This document shows positions 47,401 through 59,700 of a stretch of 64,000 bases of DNA, one piece after another. The stretch spans positions 1 through 64,000 of the forward strand of contig JABANP010000024.1 of assembly GCA_013115135.1 (NCBI GenBank). Reading direction: 5' to 3'. A program made the position numbers and the translations under genes. Within the stretch, counting starts at the first letter, position 1. Each line of letters opens with the position of its first letter. Origin of the DNA: Perkinsus olseni. Its lineage: Eukaryota; Perkinsozoa; Perkinsida; Perkinsidae. Below the pieces are notes generated by a model that ran no database searches, was not told the origin of the DNA, and saw nothing but the letters and a program-made list of their open reading frames with translations.

Positions 47401-48985
47401 TCGGTCGCCTGGTGTGACCATCCCGGCCATTTGAATGCTGCCAGCGGAGTGTGGGAAGGCCTCGGACGTGATTCGGAGTCTCCAGAAAGGATCCTGATGG
47501 CTGCCCAGAGATGCTCAGTTGGGTCGACTGCCCCCAGTAGTGCAGGTGGTGCTTCTCCGGTCGCGAGTTGCTGCCCTGAGCATCGCTCTCTCAGGGATGT
47601 CGCCGTCGATCTCGCCGATGTACTCCGGTTCGACGGCGGCGGCAGCGGGGGGTAACAGAGGATCCTCACCGATCACTCGGGCGTCTATTGTATCGTCAGC
47701 CAGCAGCAGCAGGTGCTCGATGAGCATCTGTAGTGGTGTTGGCAGGACAACAACATCAACAAACCAGCAGCAACAGCAACAGATGATATGCTCACCCGGG
47801 GCAGTCGTTAATGTAGGTATCGATCTTTCAATGCTGCCTCTGTGTGATGAGGCCGGCTCGCTCTCTTCACCTCTGCCGGCCCAAAGAGGGATGGTGTGGG
47901 CTCTGGTTGTGTCAAGTCCCCTGCATTCAGGTCCTCCAGGCTTTGTACAAGCTCAGCTACTCCCCACCGGCTGCACTCATTCTGGCTGTATGCCAGTTCA
48001 TGCAGGTGTGGCCCTGAAGGCGATTTTGGATAGTCTCTCCGTCCCCGCTGCGACCATAGTCGCACCATGGATCATGGCTAGGTCCCGACGTCCAAGTTGC
48101 CGGACCTCACGAGTCAGGCTCTAGTGGCACTCCTTACGGCATTCCATTGGTAGCATGCGTTGTCCACGCCGAGGGATTAGTGGCTGAAAACAGGTCCCTC
48201 TCTGAGGTCCTCGATATACCGTGCGGGACTGATCAGCACAGGCATCCGCAACTAACACTTCCACCAACACCGTCGATGTCGACTGATCGGGAAAGCCTCG
48301 TTGCTGTGCTGAGGAGCACGTCGTTCTCGACTATCGTCAGGCTAGCCGCCTCCGAGATGCAGACGCGTATTCACGTAAGATTTATTTCGCTTTGTATCGC
48401 TACGGCTCTACTCTGTTCAGGACTTGGAGATAGCTGACGTCCTCGCTGTCCTGAGGAGCTTTGCCAGCATCATGTCCGCCGAGGAGGTTGATGCCATCAA
48501 TAATGAAGGCGTACAACGCGAGTGCTGTTGCAGCGCACTTCTGTCCTGATGCTGCAGATATTGCGGGGAGTGCAAGAATGGCTGACCCCAAGGATCCACA
48601 CCTTCAAGCCAGAGGAGATAAGTGCATTGCTTGAGGTTGGCTCGGCAGCTCATCTCCGGCCTTCTATCGTGATTGCTGGCAGCAGATTTTGGAGAAGTTC
48701 GGGCCAGACAGTGCCCCGTTGGCAACTCTTACTCCCCGCCGCGAGAGGGCTCTACTCCCCTCTGGTCTGACTGATACTCCACCAACGAATGGAGGGGCGG
48801 TCAGTGGTGACCTACAGGGCTCGGTGCTGGTAAGGGCAGAGAAGCCTTTATAGCTCATACGGTCGTCTCCTGTATTGTTTCAGTTCGCGGACGAGAACGA
48901 TCCAATCGTGAACGCAAAGGATTCTGCACCTGGATACACTCCTAGAATGCACCTCACTCCCGGCCGAGGGTACCCCATGTGGTAG
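44441..48985 (+). CDS. Helical-repeat (FASTK/OPR/RAP-like) predicted organellar RNA-binding protein
   Basis: About 20 exons. After a Gln/His-rich N-terminus (ATG 44441), exons join in phase: DPCRTIAEILSVFDEFQRDG (44778 on), AVSNITWALSKLNYTDEGIL (to 45239), NLESFDTQGVSNCLYAFGLL, LNEFKPQEISNCV (near 45,470-45,510), YALARLGHRDDNFLAVVASY, FKAQEMSNVAYSYALLSYRS, CRSQDISNTLYAFAKVNF, FNMQGISNTMFALGGLG, YSTPQDFANTLVAFSKLR, FKSQEIASVVHAYGILGY, FKPGDIALIVYGF, LTSLDVCNFICALGLLSYRD, and later HTFKPEEISALLEVGS. The end is GRGYPMW at 48985. The repeat F-x-x-Q-(E/D)-I-S-N-x-x-Y-A-F-x-x-L-G is typical of ~38-residue helical-hairpin RNA-binding repeats of mitochondria and plastids. Targeting is not proven, and some internal exons (46,550-46,690; 47,400-47,800) are unresolved. 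Confidence 0.78.
45540..45570. repeat. (TCA)n microsatellite in an intron
   Basis: About ten TCA/CAT units inside the intron that follows the LNEFKPQEISNCV exon of the helical-repeat gene. Confidence 0.85.
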
Positions 48986-50155
48986 GCGAGCGGGAGGAAG
49001 GCCCGCTTTTATAAGAAGACTGCTATCGTTTCACTCGAGCTACTGCTGTTGCTAATGATGATGTTGTTGCCGCCTGTCTGCTGCACCGATGCTTGTAGTC
49101 TGTCTATTTGATTCCCTCGAAGTCGCATAGCCGCCGCCGAGGAGGTGTTTACGACCCATTCACCGTCTGCTCCTCTCCTTCCTCTACTGTTGATGCTACG
49201 TTGATAAAACTTGAATCCCACTAGCATATCATAATAATCATCACCACTTAAAGTTGTGAATATCCATGGGTAGATTCAGATAGTATTAGTAATCTAAATT
49301 CATGTAGACCATCATCATTATTATGCATGCTCCCGTCATGAACCTCCTCATGAGTTTGTCGGTGCTAAGTCGCTGTACGAAGTTATCGTGTATGAAGACA
49401 CATCGTTGCGATGTGGAGTAGGCTCAACCAGTGTTAGTAAGTTATCGTGTTTAAGAAGAGGAGAGTTATCATCAACATCATCATAATCATCATCATCATT
49501 TCTGCATTCATCAACTTTCATACCGTCGTCAGTAGCTCACCGGCGCGATTGGTTCGCTGACAAGACCATTGAGCATTCTTGCTTGTATTGGGTGTCGGTA
49601 GAGGTCTTGAGGCTACTCGACAGCCCTCGTCAGATCATCACAGTTAGGAACACGTAACATGCTAATTAGATGGTATTTCAATTGACTCATAAACGACTTT
49701 CTTCTTCGCTTCTGACTTGTGTTCGTCGAGTGTAACAACTCACCGTAGAGAGAGATGAAGACCACTATTGAATGTACATTGGCAAAGACTATGGTTGGTG
49801 ATACTCATACGTGACCAACATGAATCGTACATTACCTGACCGCAGGCACCGCGAGTTGCGCGAGCTAGCATCCTTGGGCTCGCATGTCGTCTGTGCTGTG
49901 GCATTTGCTTTGTACCGTGATAATGATGGGGTGCAGCCGTTCTCAAGGCATGCACTATGCAATTGGCGAGGAAGAAAATTGGGGATTCGCTCGCGGAGTT
50001 TGGGCGATGAGTAACTCTCTCGCATAATGCTAGTGCTTATCGACTTAACACAACAATGCTTGAGCATTCTCAGCATACAGCAACTCGGCGCATGGCCGGT
50101 GGGACATCGGGTAATCCTTTCACATCAACAAGTAGATAAGGGACTCGCTAAGGGC
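48986..50155. other. Intergenic region with CAT-triplet runs
   Basis: About 1.2 kb without a supported gene. Several short runs of ATC/CAT triplets occur (around 49,300-49,330 and 49,465-49,505). Two short segments with the shared phrase AAGTTATCGTGT lie at about 49,380 and 49,440, a small direct repeat. Confidence 0.5.
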
Positions 50156-51796
50156 CTACTCAGGACTTCGGGGAACGTGTTCCATGATGTAATCGAAGAC
50201 TGCCTTCAGCGAGTCGGCATAAGATGAACTCCCCTGCGAGTCAGTAGAGGACGACGTCGTGTCGCTATACACCGGAGAATACTGCGTGTCGGTATGGGTT
50301 GGAGTATCCGTGGGGGTTTCATCCTTTGTAATGTGACGATGCATCCCTTTGATGAATACTTCACAGCGGCTAGGAGTTTCTTCATCTTTGCTCAAGACCT
50401 CGTATCTTCGAAGCTTCGCAAGCAATGCATCATTCAACCTGATAGAACAAGCAAAGGTCATCTCGAGAATGTTTGGAACAGGAATCTTCGACGACCGGCC
50501 TCTCTCGGCAAACAAGCATCAACAGCTTTTCCAATTCGTAAACTCCCCACTCTTCTCGTAGCATCACTCTATGCAAGTCAAAAAACAGAGGGGCTTCCTG
50601 CTTCATCCCTCCGAGGTATCCCACGCATTATCCGACTCAGAGGAAAAAGAGCGACACTTACCTCACAGGTTCTCTCTTTCCTCCTAGATTCGCAGAAATT
50701 CTCATAACGCCCTCCGCTATGATGATGTTCACATCTCTAGTCTGGGATCCGATTAACCGGAGTCTCTTAACTATCGTGCATTTCAATCGCTCATTCTTAG
50801 GGTCAAACACTTGACGAATCCTCCACCACTGAAACAAGAGCATTGTTGACCGGGGGCAGTCGTTGAACTGAACCAGTACGACGTACGCCCTCCCAGTAGG
50901 TCCCCTCTTGTAATTCCTCCGGGAGGGCTTTGGCGTCCTTGATATTTCGGCAGATCTCGCGGTTGAGTCGGTTGAGCTGAGCAACAGGGGCTCTCACGGA
51001 TTCTTGTGATTGTGAGTCTCTCGGGACTGTGATTGGAGTCAACTCATCCATTTGAAGCATTCCAACCGGTTCATCCGCCTCATCGGGTTCGTGCGGAATC
51101 ATGATGGGAACTCTTTCAGCATAAAATCCGAATATCTTATGGAAGACGTCAAAACATGCGGTTCGCATATTATCATCGGTAATGGGCGGCGACCCAGCGT
51201 GATTGATATCATATTGCAGCACCAGGACGTCGTACTCATGTGGATCCGAGCTGAGAGCAACAGCAGCACAACGACTGCTAAAATCAGTAGCAACAGCACG
51301 AGACTGTCGGAAAACGGGATTGCGGAAGAGCATACGGAAAACTCGGCGTTCGATGAGCGGTTAATAGACTCACTTTACGGTCTCGGGGAAGTATTCCACA
51401 GCATGTTCAGCAGAGACTTTGCCATAGTTCATGATCGGGCATACCACTTTGTCAACCTTCTTCTTTCCAGTAAGGCGATCGATGTTCAAGAACACTGCCA
51501 TGTTATCCTGTGTTCGCAACTCGCAGAATATGGTCGTCTCTGTGACGTTCTGTTTCACTTCAGAGTCCTGAGAAAGATACATTCCAGGATAGCTCCTGTA
51601 GTTTGCTGATCGGATTCACCTCGGGATCGATCCACTCGACGACTCCATTCTCCACGGGGTTCAAGTAATCCATTTCAATATTCTCCTCTCTTGGTTGGTG
51701 TCCAAACACTTTGCTCCATGTTTGGCCGGCAGTCCGTACGCCTTGGCACGATCGGAGTGAACCCAGGCACAGTACGAGGCGGAGGAGCCGATTCAT
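50156..51796 (-). CDS. Predicted secreted protein of unknown function, multi-exon
   Basis: ATG at 51796 opens MNRLLRLVLCLGSLRSCQG, a good signal peptide. Exons join in phase: first exon to ENGVVEWIDPE; then DSEVKQNVTETTIFCELRTQ...VVCPIMNYGKVSAEHAVEYF; then SRAVATDFSSRCAAVALSSD and DVLVLQYDINHAGSPPITDD...AERVPIMIPHEPDEADEPVG to EGTYWEG; then WWRIRQVFDPKNERLKCTIV and DVNIIIAEGVMRISANLGGK; then VMLREEWGVYELEKLLMLVC; and a last exon with NDALLAKLRRYEVLSKDEET and a Thr/Ser/Pro-rich tail ending VPRSPE at 50156. The joint before the last exon is unresolved. The mixture of alpha/beta segments suggests a folded extracellular or lumenal protein. No family recognised. Confidence 0.62.
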
Positions 51797-52116
51797 GAGT
51801 GACGGCAAACTAGCCAATATGCTAGACAATCTTATAATGAGGTGCGGGCTGATTACGGAAATGGCGTTTGTCGGGCAAGGACTATCGCACTGCATTCTTC
51901 TTGCAATTTGGGCTTTCCTAAATTTTCGCGCAGCCTGCTCGAGGACGACGGAGGTTTCGTAGCGCACTCAGTTATACTGAGTCAGTAATACCGGTCTCGT
52001 GAGGTATGGGCAGCCACTCTAGTGGTGGCCCACTGGTGGATGGAAGCGTGATAGGGATGTAGCACACGAGAGAGCAGCCCCGCACTACTTGTTAACACAA
52101 CTATTCGACGGAGGCG

Positions 52117-52834
52117 TCATGTGTGAATGGTCATGGTCAGAACAATGGAAACAATTGTCAGTTCGTCATCTGAGGGTCTGCTACTGCCGAGACGGCACTC
52201 TGCTGACCGCTTCGTAGCTCTTCCCGCAAAGGTTGCTCTCGTTTGCGGGTTGGACCACCACGACTCGAGCTGGGCAGCTTCTCCCGTTTGTTGTCCATCT
52301 TTTCGCTTTCCCACTTCCTCCGTATTTCGGTCACCTGAACGCTCAGACCTGAGTTTCTGTGAGATATTCGCGCCAAACTCAGCCGGAAGTGGATCGTTCC
52401 TATGAACGAGGTGTTACCGCACTGCGGTGGAAAGGAGGAAGGGGCACTGCATAACCTGCCACTCCTCGTACGCTGCTCGAACTGAGTTTCTTAGCCCTCA
52501 GTGATGCCCTGAATAGCTCATCGCCATGGAAGCTCATCTCGTTTGGGATAATCTCTCTTGCTTTCTTCGAGATTTTCGATCGATACAGAGGAGCTGAGGG
52601 AGGGGAGGGATCGGCCCAACCCACAGCACAGGGCGGCGGTGGCTCCGGACCTCGGTGCTTATCTCGCTCCACTACCGGCACATCGTGGAGCTCATCGATC
52701 GTTATATCCTCGGGTAGCTTGAGAACACTGCACTTCTTGTACCACGGCACCTCGTGTACTCCGCCAGCGTCAGAGACCCGCTCGTCTGTTACTTCCGGAA
52801 GGACACCGCAGTTCTGAGTGATGAGTATTATCAT
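52117..52834 (-). CDS. Unrecognised Pro/Arg-rich protein, probably two exons
   Basis: The first frame (52400-52834) opens at ATG 52834: MIILITQNCGVLPEVTDERV, then VPWYKKCSVLKLPEDITIDE, a Pro-rich EPPPPCAVGWADPSPP, and SKKAREIIPNEMSFHGDELF. A second exon (about 52,117-52,370) is rich in Arg, Lys and Ser in either of two frames (one reads KLRSERSGDRNTEEVGKRKD and stops at 52117; the other EIRRKWESEKMDNKREKLPS). The frame of the second exon is therefore undecided. No domain recognised. Confidence 0.45.
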
Positions 52835-53006
52835 CGGCGGTCAAATACTGAATGAACCCCCGGGGAGGACACGGGAGGGAGCCAGCAATAGCAATGCTGA
52901 GCTTGGGAGCTCACCAAGCCTGCGATATAGGCTTTCCTCATACATCGTGCTATACATCGTACAAGCGCCACGTCTCTCGGCACAAAGGGCGCCGGCTGTC
53001 ACGAGT

Positions 53007-53032
53007 CGTGACTCACGACGCGTGACTCACGA
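53007..53032. repeat. Tandem imperfect palindromes (CGTGACTCACGA x2)
   Basis: The 12-mer CGTGACTCACGA occurs at 53007-53018 and again at 53021-53032, separated by CG. Each copy is nearly self-complementary (TCGTGA/TCACGA around one base). It sits in a non-coding interval between two minus-strand genes and looks like a paired binding site or a small cruciform. Confidence 0.6.
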
Positions 53033-53705
53033 GCCAGCAGATCGGACTAATTCCACCAGAACAGAGTAGAAGGCTCGTCTCACTTCTTGTCGCTCTCGCC
53101 TCTCCCTTTGAGCGTAAGCCAACAGCACTCTGAGAATAAATTCGTGTATATCCCCTCCAATGGAGTTCCAACCACACTGTCGAGTAAAGTGATCAAGAAG
53201 GGATCTTTGAGTCCGCCTGAGCGGCGGCAGAGTCAGCGAGCTATACGGCCCATGTGTCTGTACTGGAAATAGTCCCTCTCCCATGAGTTTATACGGTACT
53301 CGCAGTGGGAGGGCAGCGGTGTGCCGAGGAAGCAGTATCGCAGTCGGGGTAGGGTACGGCAGGGAGCCTTGGGCACCTACAGATGACTCTGGAGCTCCAC
53401 ATGCCCTCGTAGGCCGCACATCCTCACCAGGACAGCATAGAGCTGAGCTGATGGTGCAGCGGTTCTCGGATCACTGCCATCCTCGAGGACCTTCACCAGG
53501 GCTAGTCGTGAGTGTAGCGACTTGTATCGCCGCACGAGGCACAGGATGGTGCTCACTGGGTTATACTGAGGAGTCGTGATGCAACAGGAATGGCGTGATT
53601 GTCATATGTTACACCCTTACCCAGACTCGCACGTGTACTCGTATTGGATTTAAGCTTTCCCTAAGGTATGGAGGGCCTCTACCTGCCGGCCACAATGAGA
53701 GTGTT
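53033..53705. other. Short interval downstream of the giant surface-protein gene
   Basis: Contains a minus-strand frame of about 130 codons (53027-53419) whose C-terminal half (GGDIHEFILRVLLAYAQRER) looks protein-like, and overlapping plus-strand frames. None has a clear start and splice partner, so no gene is called. Confidence 0.3.
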
Positions 53706-56700
53706 TCAAGCTAGCTGGGTTCCACCCTCCTGGACTAGATGTTCTCTCATGGCTTGAATCCTCTCCTTATGCAACATGCGGCTCTTCTCCAGCTCTCGAC
53801 GGTCTCGAAGTGTTATCTCGTATTCGATATGGAGACAGTACCTCAACGAGGACGGCAGAAGGCGTTGAGTTGAGCAGTCAGTGTTCAGGGAGAAAAGTCG
53901 TGAAGGGAACGGTACTCACTCAATGGTGAAGTATCCGAGTATTCTGAGCATGTGTACGACGTTGAGGAACACTACTATGAGGAATATAGCAGAGATGGCT
54001 CCTTGTGGCAGAGGGAAGGTGATCACCACTTGCACCTGCCAATGCAGTTGATGCCGGGACTCGATACTGGCGCTGTTGTTTGCCTACCGCTATTTGCGTG
54101 GCGAATACCAGTAGTAGCGAATGAAGCTCTTGCCGGTCTAGTAAACGGCTCGAACGATCATCAAAGGGCTCCATTAGAGCATGAGCGATGCTTGAGACAC
54201 CCGAGATCATGGCGTACCTTCGCAGATGGACGCACTGGGATTCGAACCCACGACCGTGAGAGTCGATCGCACATAACGAGCCTTGCTTTGACGTCCCCCA
54301 TCGGCCAGGTAGCGACGAAGCCGTAAGCCAAAGCTTGAGCCCTCTTGATAGCTTCCCAATACCAACAGCGGTCCTCGTAGCCGAGGTAGAGGAAGCCGTA
54401 GCTCCTCAAGAACGGTGCGTCATGCAACTGTGACGTAGCTTTGCCGCGGTATATTATCAATAAACCCAGTAAAGGCGCACCCACTGTCCACAAAAGCAGG
54501 CCAACAATGGATATAGCCGTCAAGGAGGTGTGGACACCCGAGTAGCATACCAAGTCAGGGTCAACAACCCATCTTCTCGACAGCAGCTTCGCTCCGCTAG
54601 CATGAGGAAGCTCGAATATTTCACATTGCAGTAGCTCCAGCATTGCATCGGTGACCGGACTCCATATGAGGTACAACGTAGCGACGTAGACGGGGATCAT
54701 GTCCTGTAGGAAGGCCATTAGCCGTTGCGGAAGGCCGATGGGAATGCCATCAAAGACCCGCCAGACAGAAAGAAAACGAGGCTCGCTGTTGAGGGTCCGA
54801 GAGAAGGCTTCGACAGACAGATGAGCAGTGCGGTGCATGAACCCTGATGATCTAGGGCCTGGGTTACCGAGGGTGACGCTGAACCTGTGTAGGGCGAATC
54901 AACCGAGGAAGTCCGGCCTGGCTGGCTACCCGTAACCAAGCTTGCACAGTCGGCGTGTTGCTAGAGCTACAGCAGAGAGGAGAGTGACGACCAATAGCAA
55001 GAGCACGGGCAGGACTAGGTAGAAGACGCCGATTGCGATGTACCTTGAAGCGCAACCAATGGCCGACTGCTGTGGCCAACGAGGGTTACTTGTCAGTTCC
55101 ATATGGTAGGAGACACATGAGGGCCGCTTTAACACTGAGTCCCGGCAGCTCCCCGGTCCAGAGGACTATGGTGTTTATTGCATCACTCACCCAATGGGGC
55201 ACAAACACGTTACGTAGGGTCTCGCCGAGGGCCACATTCCACTCATACCTGCAGCGCCGAAGACGAGGCTCTGAGAAGGTTTGCTGGGTTCCTTCTCACA
55301 TTTTGATTTGGGTGATGTCGAATCTCTGGAGTACGGAGAGTGCCAGCCAGTAGTTGAGAGCCACTTTGCAGATAACAGAGTGGATGGGACGAACAACAGA
55401 AGCTGCGGCATCGACGGTGAACTTGCTCAGTATTATTATACCACCGGCGTAGACCAGCAAGTACCTACAGTATACAGCAGCACGCTCGAGGACATGATAG
55501 ACGAGCAAGACAGGTGATTTTGTCCTTACAGGGCGACGGTCAAGCGGTGTAGGGAGATCTCATCGCTGCAGCGGTCACACTGCGTATAAGTGTTGGATCT
55601 GTGCCAACCGCTCTCACACGCTGAGCACATAAGGCTCCTCATACCCCGTGCGCAATGCCCGCCACGTTTACCTACGGAAGAGGGGTCACTGTGAGCAGGG
55701 CTTAGCAGTGGTCTCAGTAGAAATGACTGTCGCGGTCGGCCGTCTTACAAACGCTGGGCGCTTTCTCATCGCCATCAAGGGGCCCATCAAGCTGCATTAG
55801 ATCGCTTATCCGACACTCCATGTAAGTGGGGTTATGAGGGGATACCACGGTAGACGTGAGAGCTCTATGCCCGACAAGCGGCGGCTGACTGCTTTTGACC
55901 CCGTATACTTGGTTAACGCGCATCGGGAGTAAGGCAAACCTGAACGGAGTGGTAGTCAGGGCTTCCCAGAACAGGCTCCCCTGAGCTGGCTACCCTTCTG
56001 ATGGTATTGGTATGTGCCTGCCAGGGCACTCCGCTACCTGCCTGCCATCAGCGGACTCTAGCAGTGCACAGGGTTTGCAGTTGAGAGGAGTCCTCTTGCC
56101 GATCTCCGCGCCGCTACTGAACTCTGTTTCTACGTCCCTCCAATACCCTCGGGAGCAATAGCACCTGGAGGGCGAGCGTCCTACTCTATGAGGGCTGCGA
56201 TCGGCGAAGTATGACTCACGAATCTGTACTTGTACTGCCCATGACAGTCTCACTATTGGGAGGGCACTGGGCCGTACACTCTGTATTCCCTGAGTGGCCT
56301 TTCACAGCGGACCAACCGCAGGGGGCACACAGTCGGGACTCTGACTGAGCAACCCTCGGTAGTAGAGTGTCTAAGGGACGCTGTCATCTTGATTAATCGT
56401 CGACTTCCACGTTGTCATACCATCCGAGATCCCTAGAGCTGAAGAGCTGTTGGTGGATGATTGAACGGCAGTGAGGACCCTTAACGCCGGATGCGGCGAG
56501 GGCCCTATGGTCCCAGAGACCGATAGTCGTCCAATGCTCAACACAGGGCTCAAGCGACGACTTGCAGAAGTAACTGCTGGAAAGGTGAGGTGGAAGGAAG
56601 GGGAAGGGCGTTGGCAAGTCGCGAGGACATGGTAGCGTACGTTGCGTATGCAAGGAGCTCTCCATAAGACTCTCCTTTGATGATATCCCCGTCGAAGTCT

Positions 56701-59700
56701 AGCAGTACACTGCTGACGGCAACCGACGGTATAGAGAGAGTCCACCGCCACTCGGCTCCTGAGCACACTATAAGCAGCAGCAGTGTTAAGCAGTTTTGAA
56801 GACCTCCTGTTATAGGGCGTGGGGATTCCGAAGGGTGGGTGCACCGGGTGGGGGTGATGCAGAGTTGTGGAGTGATATTTAAGGCAGCTGATTCGTTGCC
56901 GATGAGTAGACGGAACCTCCACTCGGATCTCGGCACGTGGTAGTCAGCGATGGACTGGAACAGGCACAGATCGGTGGAAGTCACGATGATGATGAGGACG
57001 CCCTACCTGCCGACCATCGACCATGCCGAAGCCTCGAGAGCACACGCAGTGCGATCGTCTACCACTGCCAGCAGCAATAGAGACTTGATGAGCCGGACAG
57101 GGGTATGGGGACGGGGGATGCTGAGAGGTCCGTGGGATGCTCACTGCAGTAGTGGTTTTCTGGGCATAGTCCACAGCTGCCGTCAGGCAGCCTGTAGTAC
57201 CTTATGGACAAAGGGGGCTTTCGTAGGGGCCCCGGAGGAGACGGGTTATCTGGCCCTACCCTTCACGGCACACACATAGCCCTACATGTGTACTCCCGAC
57301 CTCTCTGGTAGTCTCGAACGCTTCAGGGCAGAGGACGCATTGGGAATGGTTACCCACAACCGCCTTGTACTGGCCAATATCACAGGCGATGCAGTCGGGG
57401 CCCAGGGAGGGGTCCTGCCCCTCGCACATGGGGCATCGCAGTTTATACCCGGCTGAGCATTTACAGTCCGACAGCGAGGTAGGCGTGCCAGTGGCTGGTG
57501 TGGTCCCTGGGGGGCATCTGGCTCCACCTAAGTGAGGAGGAACTCCGAGGTAGGCGTTAGGAAGATTCTCATCCAGATTCATTCCGGAAGGTGAAGGGAA
57601 GTATATCAGGGATCGGTTGACAATCGCGAACGGTGTCTGCCAGCCAGCCTTACTGACATACAGCCTTTTGTACAGCAGCGCGGCCTCCTCGAGTAGTTCC
57701 TCATCGGTCGCCCCTCTAGCGATGATGGTCATATTGGAAAGGATCGATGGAAGCATCAGGGCTTTCCACCGTGTCCAGGAATGCCCTCTCGAAGGCGTTC
57801 GCGACCTCTGACGTTGACACACCCGCAACAGTCCCGAAGTCGGCGGCCAGAGACAGCTTCACAGACAGAAGCCTCGGCGCCGCTGTGAGCCGTCGGACGC
57901 TGGTGCTGCTGTCTTGCTGAGTCTCGGAAACAGCCACCTCAACGTCAACAGATTCGGACAGATCAAGTGCCTTGATGGCCGCCCTGCGGAGCAGCTGGAT
58001 GTCCTTGGGTGATATCGTAGACGCACCGCTGAGGTCGAGGTATGCGGTCCGAGGGCACTTCATACTTCTACCCGTCCTAGTGGAGTTCAGTGGACACACG
58101 TAGTCCTCTCCAGCACAGCTCACACAGGTCATACGCCCTAGCGAGTCACAGGCGAGCCTAGAGCCTCCCTGGCAGTAACAGTCCAGGTGGGAGACGGAGC
58201 CCTCCTCGCTGATGCCGTGAGTCATGCAGTTGTAGCGACAACTGGTATCGTTTCCATGATGAGGTTTGTAGAATCCCTCTGGGCACCGGCGGCAGGTCCC
58301 ATCTGGAGCCAAGTACCGGCCAGGTAGACATACACACTGGCTGGAGTCGATAGCTCCAGCACCTGGCGTCCCTCGCCCCGTCGGGCATGCTATCTGCCCT
58401 GCGCCATCTCCTGGGCACCAATGTCCCTCAGAGCAGGGTTCACAACGCTGACGAGTGAGATCGCCCGCTCTGGTCTCATGGTACCCCCTGCGGCACTTGC
58501 AGCGATCCTGGCAGTTTCGATAGCGCATGAGGATCAGAGAACAGCGGGCAGACAAGGAGTCGCCTGGTGTCGTCAGGAAAAGGCCGATGACGGCTCAGTT
58601 ATGACTAGAGCCCCGGGACGGTGAAGTTGTAGCATAGCAGATTTTGTAGAGCCCTGGTGTGAGACTGCGTACCTGCTTCATGGTGAGACTTCCGTTAAGT
58701 AGAGGACCGTGACCGACATCCGGCGTCTCAGAGAGGTTCACGCGCAGGGGCGGAGGGTCAGCCTCCGAGCATAGACCCGTGGCCGCTATCAAGGTGGGGC
58801 TGGTAACATCCGAGTTACTTGTTGGATACGCCATAAGGCTGGGAAGGAGCAGATGGCATGATGAGCCGGTACTCGGAGAGCACACGTATGGGTCGAAGAC
58901 GTGGAGCATGCCAGCATCGACGGTGAAGTCTCTTGATGACCGGCAGGTTTGTGCGCTCGCTGCCTGAAGCACCCCACTGCACCAACACAGTCGGTAGGAG
59001 CCAGCAGTGATCATGAAACCTCCTGCGGCCTCTGTGGCCCAAGTGAAGGTCTCTCCATTATGAGTGGACTCACCAATCGACTGGGATACGTCGATCCGGT
59101 CCGTGCCGCAAGTCTCGTCTAGTCTCACAATCAGCAAGCGGTCACGATAGGTGGACTGGGTGCTTTTGAAGCCATTGATGGTGCAAGGAGCCTCTCCTCG
59201 TGCACATGCGAATACTTGGCCTGGTTCAGGCCCTACAACTTTCACCGTGCCAGCCAGAGCTCTGAAATCTTCGAGTCGCCCGGCTCCACAGCGGGCTCCC
59301 GGAACGGGACTGCACCAGCAGAGCTCATAGGCACCTGGCTGACTCAGAACCCGCCCTCTGAAGACAACGCTGACGAAGGCCCGAGTGCTGTCCATCGCGT
59401 CAGAGTCGATAGCCTCGGATAAGCCGCCACTGCCGATGTCGGTCTCCCACGGACCCCTCGTTGCTGTTAGGTTACCGCAGGACTCTCCGGACCTCCGTAC
59501 CGCAAACACGTCGCCAACATTGAAGCCTCTACCCCACAGCCTAGGAATGACCCCTTTGGTCCCCCGAACCAACAGCAGCCCTCGATTTTGAGAGGGGTCC
59601 GGACCGACGACTTCGATGCTGCCTGCATGAGCTGCAAAATGGCTCGGGGAGGAGCAGCTTGAAAATGTGTGGCTGTTGCTACCGCCTTTGCCGCACCAAC

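Noticed and set aside
54231..54300. tRNA gene on the minus strand
   Set aside because: B-box and part of the acceptor fit, but the T stem has a mismatch, there is no room for a variable loop and position 33 is not T; kept only as a tRNA-like fragment.
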